7,561 bases of DNA from Bacteroidales bacterium (GTDB taxonomy: Bacteria > Bacteroidota > Bacteroidia > Bacteroidales > P3): NCBI GenBank assembly GCA_017647065.1, contig JAGCLI010000269.1:1-7561 (forward strand), written 5' to 3'. The notes under the pieces were generated by a model. That model was given only the letters and a program-made list of their open reading frames with translations, had not been told where the DNA came from and ran no database searches. Shown in pieces: positions 1-6,712 of the stretch (the stretch's first letter is position 1; every line of letters begins with the position of its first letter). The position numbers and the translations under genes were made by a program.

Positions 1-15
1 ACAAAACAAATTTTG

Positions 16-23
16 TAATTTTG
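16..23 (+). promoter_or_regulatory. Candidate Bacteroidota -7 promoter box for the BatA-like operon
   Basis: The bases TAATTTTG fit the Bacteroidota -7 consensus TAnnTTTG and are followed by C, as is common. Transcription would start around 28-31, leaving a leader of about 10 bases before the ATG at 41. The matching -33 TTG element would lie left of the window edge and cannot be seen. A second matching box at 31-38 sits too close to the ATG to serve this start. This is a consensus match only, in very AT-rich DNA. Confidence 0.4.
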
Positions 24-40
24 CATAAAATATTTTTGTT

Positions 41-1087
41 ATGGGTTTTCAAAATCCTTATTTTTTATTCGGTTTATTTGCTTTGATTATTCCGATTGTG
101 GTTCACTTTTTTAACTTTCATAGGTTTAGAAAAGTGTATTTTACTAATGTGTCGGTTTTGAAAGAAATTGAAGTGAAAACGAAAAAAACAAACAATATAT
201 ATAAATGGTTGTTGTTGATTTTTCGTTGTTTGACTATTATTTTTCTTTGCTTTTTGTTTGCACAACCTTATTTGAAAAATGATGAAAAGGCTTTGGTTAA
301 AGAAGGTGGTAATACGGTTGTGGTTTTTGTAGATAATAGTTTTTCATCTCCTTTGGATAAAGCAAAAGTAAGGGCGAAAGAGATTGTGGAAATGTATGGG
401 CAAACTGATAAGTTTTGTTTGCTTACTATGGATCTTGCAGGTAAGGAAAAGCATTTTGTTGATAGGGATAGATTTTGCTATTTACTTTCTCAAATAGAGC
501 ATACTCCATCTTCAAAAATGATGAGCCAAATCTATAATACTGCTCATAAATTACTTGAAAATCAAAATGGAAATAATAAGATTTGTTATTTTGTGTCGGA
601 TTTCCAAAAAAGTTGCTTAGATGAGGAGAATTTTAAGCAAGATTCGATAGAGAATGTTTTTGTAGGATTGGAAAGAGATGATGTAAATAATATTTTTGTA
701 GATTCTCTTTGGTGTGAAAATAAAAGTATTATTAAAGGAACTTCTGTGGAATTGCGTGTTAGAGTTAGAAATTCTTCGCAACAAGATGTGGAAAAAGTAC
801 CTTTAAAACTCTTTGTAGATAATAAACAAGTTGCAATTGCGAGTGTGGATTTGAAAGAAGATGAAAGCAAAGTTTTTGATTTAAGTTTTAATGTTGAGAG
901 AAATGGTATTCTTCACTCAAAGGTAAGTATTATGGATTCTCCCGTGGTTTTTGATAATGATTACTATTTTACTATTTTGGTAGAAGAAAAAGTAAAGGTG
1001 TTATCACTTAATCAAAGAGAGGAAAATCCTTATCTTATGCGTTTGTTTTCAGATGAAGAACAAGTGGTTGTTGATAATTATAATTAG
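41..1087 (+). CDS. BatA-domain / vWA-like inner-membrane protein, N-terminal part, cut by in-frame TAG
   Basis: This is the N-terminal 348 residues of a Bacteroidota membrane protein with an aerotolerance-regulator (BatA) N-terminal domain. The start fits the family opening (MGFQNPYFLFGL). Membrane segments lie near residues 6-25 and 55-75. A von Willebrand A-like domain follows, with a DxSxS metal-site motif at D98/S100/S102 and a second Asp in the SDFQKS stretch near 186-191. Residues about 217-315 look like a CARDB/Ig-like beta domain. The start of a GATase1-like domain follows (VKVLSLNQREENPYL, 318-332). The protein probably sits in the inner membrane with its middle in the periplasm. The family's precise role is not established; the Bat name comes from a Bacteroides aerotolerance locus. 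The frame stops at TAG 1085-1087, yet coding-quality sequence continues in the same frame to 1999, so this product alone would lack most of the GATase-like domain and the last membrane helix. Confidence 0.85.
   Translation: MGFQNPYFLFGLFALIIPIVVHFFNFHRFRKVYFTNVSVLKEIEVKTKKTNNIYKWLLLIFRCLTIIFLCFLFAQPYLKNDEKALVKEGGNTVVVFVDNSFSSPLDKAKVRAKEIVEMYGQTDKFCLLTMDLAGKEKHFVDRDRFCYLLSQIEHTPSSKMMSQIYNTAHKLLENQNGNNKICYFVSDFQKSCLDEENFKQDSIENVFVGLERDDVNNIFVDSLWCENKSIIKGTSVELRVRVRNSSQQDVEKVPLKLFVDNKQVAIASVDLKEDESKVFDLSFNVERNGILHSKVSIMDSPVVFDNDYYFTILVEEKVKVLSLNQREENPYLMRLFSDEEQVVVDNYN
1085..1087 (+). other. In-frame TAG splitting the BatA-like gene (codon 349 of 652)
   Basis: The TAG follows the residues DNYN and is followed in the same frame by SNPPYNDFNNYSLIILNEIE, which reads as normal protein for this family (the SLIILNE strand and the later QELKKYVENVGSLLVVP stretch). 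No base is gained or lost, so this is a single-codon nonsense change, not a frameshift. No good restart lies just after it: the first usable codons are a TTG at 1175 with no well-placed ribosome site, and an ATG at 1229. It could be a true pseudogene mutation, a sequencing or assembly error, natural readthrough, or TAG reassignment. Confidence 0.9.
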
Positions 1088-1999
1088 TCTAATCCTCCTT
1101 ATAATGATTTTAATAATTATAGTTTAATTATTCTAAACGAAATAGAAACTATAAAGGAAAGTTTAGCTCAAGAATTGAAAAAGTATGTGGAGAATGTAGG
1201 GTCTTTATTGGTTGTTCCTTCCTTAGAGATGGATGTGAAAAATGTTAATACTTTTTTAATATCGTTATCTTTGCCTTATTTTGAAGAGCTGAAAAAACAA
1301 CCTATGAGAGTAAATGTATATGATAAGGATAACTTTTTATTTAAAGGAGTCTTTTCTCAGGATAGGGATGATATATTTTTGCCTAATGTGAAAATGTATT
1401 ACCCAATTAAAGCATCTGCTCAAAGTGCAAGTCAAGGAATTTTATCTTATTCTAATTCTGATGATTTTCTTGTTGTTTCTCCAAAGACAAACTCTAATGT
1501 GTATCTTTTTTCAGTAGGTTTGGATACTGTGTTTAGTGATTTTGTAAATAATTCTTTGTTTGTTCCAATTTTATGGAATATATGCGTGCTTTCACAACAA
1601 GCAAATCAATTGTATCATATAATAGGTGAAGATGAAATAATACCTACTCCTTTTTCGCAACAGCCTCTTGTTGTCAAGGGAGTGAGTGATTCTACGGAAG
1701 TAATAGGTCAAATGATTAAAAATCAAAAAGGATATGCTTTGAAATTGTATAATCAAATACATAAATCGGGAAATTATAATATAACAAGTAATGGAGAGGT
1801 TGTAAGTGGCTTTTCTTTGAATTATTCTTCAAAAGAAAGTATAATGGAGTTTGCTGATAAAAAACAAGTGAGTAAACAATTGCAGGATTATTCTATTGAA
1901 AAGAAATTGCCATTTTCTTATCTTTTCCTTTTGTTTGCTTTGCTTACGATAATAGTTGAAACAATATTGATTTATAAACTAAATAAAATAAAGAAATAA
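1088..1999 (+). pseudogene. C-terminal part of the same BatA-like protein, without its own start
   Basis: This stretch continues the frame of the upstream gene from the codon after the TAG to a TAA at 1997-1999. It encodes the rest of the GATase1-like domain, including a segment (about 1500-1620) reading VYLFSVGLDTVFSDFVNN and then an LFVPILWNI stretch. That pattern is typical of the periplasmic C-terminal part of BatA-domain proteins, where it is followed by an extended beta region. A hydrophobic helix near fused residues 624-645 is followed by a Lys-rich end, so the complete protein would have three membrane helices and about 651 residues, a normal length for the family. A gene caller may report it as a separate 274-residue gene from TTG 1175, or from ATG 1229. 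Neither start looks native, because each would begin inside a folded domain. The last base of its stop codon is the first base of the DUF3078 start codon, which implies translational coupling in the intact operon. Confidence 0.75.
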
Positions 2000-2862
2000 T
2001 GAAAAAGATAGTATTTTTAACTTTTGCTCTTTTAGTAGGAATATTTGCAATAGGAGAAGAAAAGAAAGATAGTGTAAAGTATTGGAATATTAAGAATAAT
2101 ATTTTATTAAATAGTGAACAGGCTACTCTTTCAAATTGGAGTGCAGGGGGGTATTCTTCTTTTGCATTTTCTTCTTTCTATAAAGGATTCTATAATTATA
2201 AAAAAGGAGATAATCAATGGGATAATTCAATAGAATTAGCTTATGGAATGATTTGGCAAGATAAAACAGGAAACGGATTTAAAGACCCCTTAAATGAATT
2301 TCAAAAAAGTGATGATAAAATAGAATTAAACTCGATTTATTCACGTAAGATGATAAAGAGTTGGAACTATTCGGCGTTGATAAATTTAAAATCACAATTT
2401 GATGAAGGTTTTAAAGATAGTAATTTGGTTTCTGCTCCTCTCTCTCCTATAACGATTACTTCTTCGGTTGGGTGGGAGTATAAGAATAAAGGTTTTTCAG
2501 CAATGCTTTCTTTCCTTGCAGGTAAAACAACAATTGTTACAGATAATAGATTGAGAGGAAATGAAATTTTTGGTTTTACTGATATTGGTCAATGTGCTCT
2601 TTTTTCACTTGGTAGCTATGCAAAATTCTTCTATCAAAAAGATATTTTTAAAAATGTTAATCTTCTTGTAAAATTGGACTTGTTTTATGATTATCACAAA
2701 CCATTATTAGATACCGATATAAATACAGAAGTTTTTATAAATATAAAAGTGAGCAAATACCTTACCGCATTTATTAACTTTCAAGCAATAATGGATAAGG
2801 ATTTTAACTCTACTTTACAATACAAACAAAGATTCGGACTTTCTGTGCCGATTAGTTTTTAA
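1999..2862 (+). CDS. DUF3078 family protein, probable outer-membrane beta-barrel
   Basis: This is a 287-residue protein that I assign to DUF3078, a Bacteroidota family of unknown function. A signal peptide is visible: MKK, a hydrophobic stretch to about residue 18, then a likely cut before the charged EEKKDS. The family pattern follows: NWSAGG (46-51), the W-D-N-S-I-E-L-A-Y-G stretch at 74-83, and DDKIELNSIYSR (105-116). Many alternating aromatic/polar strands are spaced as in an outer-membrane barrel. The chain ends in a terminal Phe (SVPISF), the usual C-terminal signal for BAM-dependent insertion. No catalytic motif is seen. The start codon overlaps the upstream stop by one base (TAATG), so the two genes form one operon and the TAG upstream could reduce its expression. 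It ends 4 bases before the stop of the convergent glycosyltransferase gene. Family assignment is from memory of the sequence pattern; barrel topology is inferred. Confidence 0.8.
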   Translation: MKKIVFLTFALLVGIFAIGEEKKDSVKYWNIKNNILLNSEQATLSNWSAGGYSSFAFSSFYKGFYNYKKGDNQWDNSIELAYGMIWQDKTGNGFKDPLNEFQKSDDKIELNSIYSRKMIKSWNYSALINLKSQFDEGFKDSNLVSAPLSPITITSSVGWEYKNKGFSAMLSFLAGKTTIVTDNRLRGNEIFGFTDIGQCALFSLGSYAKFFYQKDIFKNVNLLVKLDLFYDYHKPLLDTDINTEVFINIKVSKYLTAFINFQAIMDKDFNSTLQYKQRFGLSVPISF

Positions 2863-2887
2863 AGATTTAGTTCTTTAATAATTTTTT
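2859..2887 (+). terminator. Weak AT-only hairpin with T-run between convergent operons
   Basis: The arms TTAAAGA (2859-2865) and TCTTTAA (2872-2878) form a perfect 7-bp stem with a 6-base loop. A run of six T follows at 2882-2887. It overlaps the DUF3078 stop codon, and the glycosyltransferase stop lies in the loop. The stem has one G-C pair per strand, so it would be unstable. On the minus strand no T-run follows, so any terminator action would mainly serve the left operon. Confidence 0.3.
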
Positions 2888-3979
2888 GTAAAGACTTATT
2901 AACTCTTTTTCTTGACTTTGCCAATTATATTTTTCTTTTGCTGCTTTGATAGCATTTTCTGACATTTGTTTGGCAAGTAGGGGATTGTTTATTATTTTTT
3001 TTATCGCTTCTGCTATTTCGTTTGTGTCTAATGGATCTACAACTATTCCACAGTTTTCTTTCTCTACTACTTCTTTGCAAAAGAGAACTTCTTTTGAACT
3101 AATACTTGGTAATCCGCAAGACATATATTCTAATTGTTTAACAGGGATTGAAAGGGTGTGATTAGGGGCTTTGTGAAGTAAAACTAAGCCAAGTGAGGCT
3201 TTTTCATATACTCTTTCTTTTACTTGTGTGCTTTTTACATAGCCAAGATACTCTACGTTATCCCATTCGGGCATTTGTTGCATTTGTTTAAAATATTCCT
3301 CGCTGTCAAAAGGCCCTGCAAGTAATAATTTTACGTTTGCTTTTTTGCAAGCAATAATCATTTCCTTTACTCCGCGAATAGGGGTTAATCCTCCTACGTA
3401 ACAAACTGTGCGTTCTTCTTTTTTAGTTGATTGTTGTTCTTGGTTTGCTATATCTAATTTTGGATAATTCTTTATTGTTATGGCATTAACTCTCTCGTAA
3501 CCTAAAAACTTATCTCTAATGTTATCTGTTGCACACACAACTCCACTCATTTGCTTTGCACTTTTCGATTCTATCCTTTTTGCTAAGCGAAAGAGGGTTT
3601 TTCTTAGAATATTTGGAATGTAATCTCTTTGAAGCATTAGTGCAGGGAAGTCTTCGTGAGAGTCAAAGATAAGGTGAGCGTTCAAACTCAAATCTCTTGT
3701 GGCAATTAGCAAGTCAGGGTCGTGATAATGATAAAGGTCTGCATTTAATTCTTTTGCTTTGTTTACGACCTTCTTTGAGGTAAACAAAAGTCGTTTAATT
3801 CTGTTTTTTTCTTTCCCTACATCATAAATCTTGATTCCTTCAAAGGTTTCGTCTCCCTTGCCGTCTGCAACAATAAGACTTACATCATAGCCTGCATCTC
3901 TTAGACTTAGGCATTCTTTTTGAAAGATTCTTGTATCGTAGCGTTGATGTACCGAAGTTATGTGAACAACTTTTTTCAT
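2867..3979 (-). CDS. Family 4 glycosyltransferase (GT-B fold)
   Basis: This is a 370-residue cytoplasmic or membrane-edge glycosyltransferase that would move a sugar from a nucleotide donor to a growing surface glycan. The N-terminal GT-B domain opens with VHITSVHQRYDTRIFQKE (5-22), a typical opening of Bacteroidota GT4 enzymes, and carries HDPDLLIA (86-93) and FDSHEDFP (105-112). The C-terminal GT1/GT4 domain starts near residue 190 with YVGGLTPIRGVKEMI (194-208). Its donor-site region is IPVKQLEYMSCGLPSISS (278-295). Only the second Glu of the classical E-x7-E motif is clear (E284), since position 276 is Leu. This variant is known among GT4 enzymes. The length is normal. Its ATG lies one base after the mnmA stop, so the pair is likely translated from one mRNA. 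Donor and acceptor cannot be read from the sequence. The nearby WbpD/WbpB genes suggest a glycan role, but they face the other way. Confidence 0.88.
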   Translation of the reverse strand: MKKVVHITSVHQRYDTRIFQKECLSLRDAGYDVSLIVADGKGDETFEGIKIYDVGKEKNRIKRLLFTSKKVVNKAKELNADLYHYHDPDLLIATRDLSLNAHLIFDSHEDFPALMLQRDYIPNILRKTLFRLAKRIESKSAKQMSGVVCATDNIRDKFLGYERVNAITIKNYPKLDIANQEQQSTKKEERTVCYVGGLTPIRGVKEMIIACKKANVKLLLAGPFDSEEYFKQMQQMPEWDNVEYLGYVKSTQVKERVYEKASLGLVLLHKAPNHTLSIPVKQLEYMSCGLPSISSKEVLFCKEVVEKENCGIVVDPLDTNEIAEAIKKIINNPLLAKQMSENAIKAAKEKYNWQSQEKELISLYKKLLKN

Positions 3980-3980
3980 T

Positions 3981-5051
3981 TTAATCCTCTATTATTACCC
4001 CACTTCCAAGACATAGTTTTGCGTCAGGGGAATATATTACTCCAAATTGTCCTGCTGCTATTCCTTGGATTTTTTCTTCTGATTCTATTCTGTAAATATC
4101 GTTTATCTTTCTTAGTTTGGCTTTTGTAAAGTCGGGAGTGTGGCGAATCTTAAAAAGTATATCCTTTTCGTCTGTGAAATCGCCAAATACGTCCTCTGTT
4201 ATGTATTGGAAAGCCGAAAGATTTATTGTTTTGCCATATTGTGTTTCGGGGTCATAGCCTTGTGATACGTAAAGAATGTTTTCGTTTATGTCTTTTTTTA
4301 CAACAAACCAAGGTCCTCCTCCAAGTCCTAAGCCTTTTCTTTGTCCTATTGTGTGAAACCAAAAGCCTTTGTGTTTTCCGAGTATTTTACCTGTTTCTAA
4401 TTCTACGATTTTTCCTTCTTTTTCTCCAAGATAACGGCGAATGAAGTCGTTGTAATTTATTTTTCCAAGGAAGCAAATGCCTTGACTATCTTTTCTTTCG
4501 GCAGAAGGAAGTCGTGTTTCTCTTGCTTTTTCTCTTACTTCGCTTTTAAGCATATCGCCAATTGGGAACATTAGTTTGCTTACTTGAAGATAGTTTATTT
4601 GACCAAGGAAATATGTTTGGTCTTTTACCTGGTCTTTTGCTGTTGAAAGAAAAACTTTATCGTTTATTTCAGTTGTTGTGCAGTAATGACCTGTTGCTAT
4701 TTTGTCAAAACAGTGTCCCCATTTTCTTTCAAAGGCTCCGAATTTTATTAACTTGTTACACATCATATCAGGGTTAGGTGTAAGTCCTCTTCTTACGTTT
4801 TCTATTGTGTAGCTTACAACGCTTTCCCAATACTCTTCTTGCAAAGAAACTATTTCAAACTTGCAACCATATTTCTTTGCGATATATGATGTGATTTCAA
4901 TATCTTCTTCTGACGGACAGTCGATGTAGCCGTCCTTGTCTTCCATTCCAATTTTTATGTAAAAGATTGTAGGGTCATAACCCATTTCTTTTAGGCGTAC
5001 AACGCTTACACTGCTGTCTACACCTCCTGATACTAATGCTGCTATTTCCAT
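3981..5051 (-). CDS. mnmA: tRNA-specific 2-thiouridylase MnmA
   Basis: MnmA makes 2-thiouridine at wobble position 34 of tRNA-Lys, -Glu and -Gln, using ATP and a persulfide sulfur relayed from a cysteine desulfurase. The 356-residue product has the PP-loop ATP-binding motif SGGVDSS (8-14) and the active-site Cys in [16 protein letters not shown] (C98). The second, persulfide-carrying Cys is in DSQGICFLG (C193). TGHY (120-123) and DQTYFLGQI (144-152) are also present, as is the tRNA-binding [14 protein letters not shown] stretch (233-246), with a C-terminal beta domain to the end. Both catalytic cysteines are intact and the length is usual. The insert [20 protein letters not shown] (33-52) is typical of the Bacteroidota form. 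The ATG at 5051 places the PP-loop at residue 8, as expected, and there is no longer start. It is the first gene of a two-gene leftward operon. Its predicted promoter leaves almost no leader. Confidence 0.97.
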   Translation of the reverse strand: MEIAALVSGGVDSSVSVVRLKEMGYDPTIFYIKIGMEDKDGYIDCPSEEDIEITSYIAKKYGCKFEIVSLQEEYWESVVSYTIENVRRGLTPNPDMMCNKLIKFGAFERKWGHCFDKIATGHYCTTTEINDKVFLSTAKDQVKDQTYFLGQINYLQVSKLMFPIGDMLKSEVREKARETRLPSAERKDSQGICFLGKINYNDFIRRYLGEKEGKIVELETGKILGKHKGFWFHTIGQRKGLGLGGGPWFVVKKDINENILYVSQGYDPETQYGKTINLSAFQYITEDVFGDFTDEKDILFKIRHTPDFTKAKLRKINDIYRIESEEKIQGIAAGQFGVIYSPDAKLCLGSGVIIED

Positions 5052-5054
5052 ATA

Positions 5055-5091
5055 TTTGGCAAAAATACTAATATTTTTACTATTTTTGCAA
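5055..5091. promoter_or_regulatory. Interlocked divergent promoters on a perfect inverted repeat
   Basis: The 66-base gap between the mnmA and WbpD-type starts carries a TATTTTTG box (TAnnTTTG consensus) in each direction: 5081-5088 on the + strand and 5067-5060 on the - strand. Each box extends into a perfect 9-bp inverted repeat, GCAAAAATA at 5059-5067 and TATTTTTGC at 5081-5089, with a 13-base spacer. Rightward, a TTG at 5056-5058 lies 22 bases before its box. Leftward, a TTG at 5091-5089 lies 21 bases before its box. Both spacings fit Bacteroidota promoters. The -33 element of each promoter adjoins the -7 box of the other, so the two should compete for polymerase. Confidence 0.65.
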
Positions 5092-5110
5092 GAGTTTATT
5101 TTTAAAAACT

Positions 5111-5115
5111 AAGGA
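5111..5115 (+). promoter_or_regulatory. Shine-Dalgarno-like site for the WbpD-type gene
   Basis: AAGGA lies only two bases before the ATG at 5118. This is closer than the usual 5-9 base spacing, so its contribution is doubtful. Bacteroidota genes often initiate without such a site. It does support the chosen start. Confidence 0.3.
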
Positions 5116-5117
5116 TT

Positions 5118-5690
5118 ATGGATTATTTCGCACATGAAACAGCCGTTATTGACCAAGATTGCCTAATAGGTGAGGGTACAAAAATATGGCATTTCTCTCA
5201 TATAATGTCTAATTGTAAAATAGGTAAAAACTGCAACATAGGACAAAATGTAGTTATCTCTCCAAACGTAGAGCTTGGTGAGAATTGCAAGATTCAAAAC
5301 AATGTTTCTCTTTATACAGGTGTAAGATGTGAGGACGATGTGTTTCTTGGACCATCGTGTGTTTTTACAAACGTAATAAATCCTCGTTCGGCAGTAAATA
5401 GAAAAAGCCAGTACAAAGAAACAGTTATTAAAAAAGGAGCCTCAATTGGTGCAAATGCAACAATAGTTTGCGGACACGATATAGGAGAATATGCTTTTGT
5501 TGGGGCAGGGGCAGTTATTACAAAGACAATTCCTGCATACGCTTTAGTTGTTGGTAACCCTGCACGACAAATCGGTTGGGTAAGCGAGTATGGTCATAGA
5601 CTTGAATTTAATAGCGAGGCAATTGCTATTTGTCCAGAAACAAAACAAGAATATAAACTTGAAAATAATCAAGTAAAAAGAATAAAATAG
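5118..5690 (+). CDS. wbpD: UDP-2-acetamido-3-amino-2,3-dideoxy-glucuronate N-acetyltransferase (WbpD/WlbB type)
   Basis: This 190-residue left-handed beta-helix acetyltransferase uses acetyl-CoA to acetylate the 3-amino group of UDP-GlcNAc(3NH2)A, giving UDP-2,3-diacetamido-2,3-dideoxy-glucuronate, a precursor of O-antigen and other surface glycans. Hexapeptide turns are seen throughout (IGEGTKIWHFSHI 17-29; IGKNCNIGQNVVI 35-47; LGENCKIQNNVSLY 53-66). The family block GPSCVFTNVINPRS (78-91) contains the conserved Asn85 region. The acetyl-CoA side follows with KKGASIGANATIVCG (105-119) and GEYAFVGAGAVITK (123-136). The GNPARQIGWVSEYG stretch (146-159) and a short C-terminal CPETKQEYKL tail match Pseudomonas WbpD/WlbB closely. 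The length is also the same as that family. It is the first gene of the rightward cluster and is followed by WbpB. It ends in TAG, with a TAA three codons later. The alternative, a related sugar N-acetyltransferase of other specificity, is less likely given the adjacent wbpB. Confidence 0.9.
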   Translation: MDYFAHETAVIDQDCLIGEGTKIWHFSHIMSNCKIGKNCNIGQNVVISPNVELGENCKIQNNVSLYTGVRCEDDVFLGPSCVFTNVINPRSAVNRKSQYKETVIKKGASIGANATIVCGHDIGEYAFVGAGAVITKTIPAYALVVGNPARQIGWVSEYGHRLEFNSEAIAICPETKQEYKLENNQVKRIK

Positions 5691-5701
5691 AAAATAAAAT
5701 A

Positions 5702-5723
5702 ATATCTTTGCAAGATATATCTT
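5702..5723 (+). promoter_or_regulatory. Candidate -7 box (5703-5710) merged with inverted repeats before wbpB
   Basis: TATCTTTG at 5703-5710, followed by C, matches the Bacteroidota -7 consensus. Transcription would start near 5715-5718, about 24 bases before the wbpB ATG. No TTG is found at the expected -33 distance. ATATCTT (5702-5708) and AAGATAT (5712-5718) form a perfect 7-bp inverted repeat around TGC. AAGATATATCTT (5712-5723) is itself a perfect 12-bp palindrome at the presumed start point. This could be an operator or a small hairpin; no T-run follows, so a terminator is unlikely. Confidence 0.35.
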
Positions 5724-5739
5724 AGAAATAGAAAGGAAA

Positions 5740-6705
5740 ATGAAGAATTTTGGAATTATAGGTGTAGGAGGCTACATTGCACCTCGACACTTAAAAGCAA
5801 TAAAAGAAACAGGAAATAACTTAGTTGTTGCTTTGGATAAAAGCGATAGCGTAGGAATAATGGATAGTTATTTTCCGCAATGTTCATTTTATACAGAATA
5901 TGAAAGATTTGATAGATTTGTAGAAAAAATCAAACACACAAGTGATAGATTAGACTATGTAAGTGTTTGTACTCCTAATTATCTTCATGATTCTCATATT
6001 CGTTTTGGTCTAAGAGCAGGAGCAGATGTAATATGTGAAAAACCTCTTGTGCTTAACCCTTGGAATATTGAGGCTTTGCAAAAAATGGAAGAGCAAACAG
6101 GTAAGAAAGTCTATAATATATTGCAACTAAGACTTCATCCTGCAATCATAGAATGGAAAAATATGATTGATAACGGACCAAAAGATAAGGTTTATGATGT
6201 TGATTTAACATATATTACCTCACGAGGCTTGTGGTATTATACTTCTTGGAAAGGAGATTCAAGCAAATCAGGAGGAGTAGCAACAAATATTGGTGTTCAC
6301 TTCTACGATATGCTTTCTTGGATATTTGGAAACATACAAGAAAACATCGTTCACATATATGAACACGACAGAGCAGCAGGACTGTTGAGATTTGAAAAAG
6401 CAAGAGTAAGATATTTTATGTCTATAAATGCAGATACTTTACCAAAACAAGCCTTAGAGCAAGGAAAAAGAACCTATCGTAAGATGGAAATGGACGGAAA
6501 GGAAATAGAATTTTCTGATGGCTTTACAGAACTTCACACAGAAAGTTACAAAAAAATCTTAGCAGGTGAAGGTTTTGGATTAGATCAAGCATATCAAAGC
6601 ATAAAGATTGTTCACGACATAAGAAATACAAGAGCGATAGGATTAAAAGGAGATTATCACCCTCTTGCAGCACTTCCGCTTGCAACGCATCCTTTTTACA
6701 GATAA
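5740..6705 (+). CDS. wbpB: UDP-N-acetyl-2-amino-2-deoxyglucuronate 3-dehydrogenase (WbpB/WlbA type, Gfo/Idh/MocA family)
   Basis: This 321-residue NAD-dependent enzyme oxidises C3 of UDP-GlcNAcA to the 3-keto sugar, which a WbpE-type aminotransferase then converts to the 3-amino sugar that WbpD acetylates. The N-terminal Rossmann fold opens MKNFGIIGVGGYIAPRHLKA (1-20) and has VSVCTPNYLH (74-83). The EKPL motif carries the expected catalytic Lys101. The C-terminal sugar domain has VDLTYITSRGLWYYTSWKGD (154-173), then GGVATNIGVHFYDMLSWIFG (178-197) with the conserved His187. Near the end lies FSDGFTELHTESYKKILAG. These blocks match Pseudomonas WbpB and Bordetella/Chromobacterium WlbA nearly residue for residue. 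AAAGGA at 5732-5737 precedes the ATG at short spacing. It starts 49 bases after the WbpD-type stop and ends 7 bases before the next start. Substrate is inferred from the family and from the adjacent wbpD. Close relatives in the family act on other sugars, but the SRG and SWKGD blocks favour WlbA. Confidence 0.93.
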   Translation: MKNFGIIGVGGYIAPRHLKAIKETGNNLVVALDKSDSVGIMDSYFPQCSFYTEYERFDRFVEKIKHTSDRLDYVSVCTPNYLHDSHIRFGLRAGADVICEKPLVLNPWNIEALQKMEEQTGKKVYNILQLRLHPAIIEWKNMIDNGPKDKVYDVDLTYITSRGLWYYTSWKGDSSKSGGVATNIGVHFYDMLSWIFGNIQENIVHIYEHDRAAGLLRFEKARVRYFMSINADTLPKQALEQGKRTYRKMEMDGKEIEFSDGFTELHTESYKKILAGEGFGLDQAYQSIKIVHDIRNTRAIGLKGDYHPLAALPLATHPFYR

Positions 6706-6712
6706 GTAAAAT

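Noticed and set aside
31..38. TATTTTTG, a perfect -7 box match just before the first ATG
   Set aside because: It ends 2 bases before ATG 41, so transcription would begin inside the gene, and the nearest TTG at 13-15 is only 15 bases away. The family N-terminus fixes the start at 41, so the box at 16-23 is the better candidate.
586..870. Minus-strand open frame of 94 residues inside the BatA-like gene
   Set aside because: It is Ser/Thr/Leu-rich, has no recognisable family features, and lies opposite a well-supported gene. It is a shadow frame.
1085..1087. TAG read as pyrrolysine
   Set aside because: Pyrrolysine is not expected in Bacteroidota, no Pyl genes are in the window, and the family is not one known to need that residue.
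1175..1999. Independent gene starting at TTG 1175
   Set aside because: The frame is already coding from 1088, the TTG codes for a Leu inside a conserved strand-helix region, and no ribosome site is at proper spacing. It is the tail of the upstream gene.
5702..5718. Hairpin after wbpD as an intrinsic terminator
   Set aside because: The stem is 7 bp of almost only A-T and is not followed by a T-run, and wbpB lies just downstream in the same pathway.
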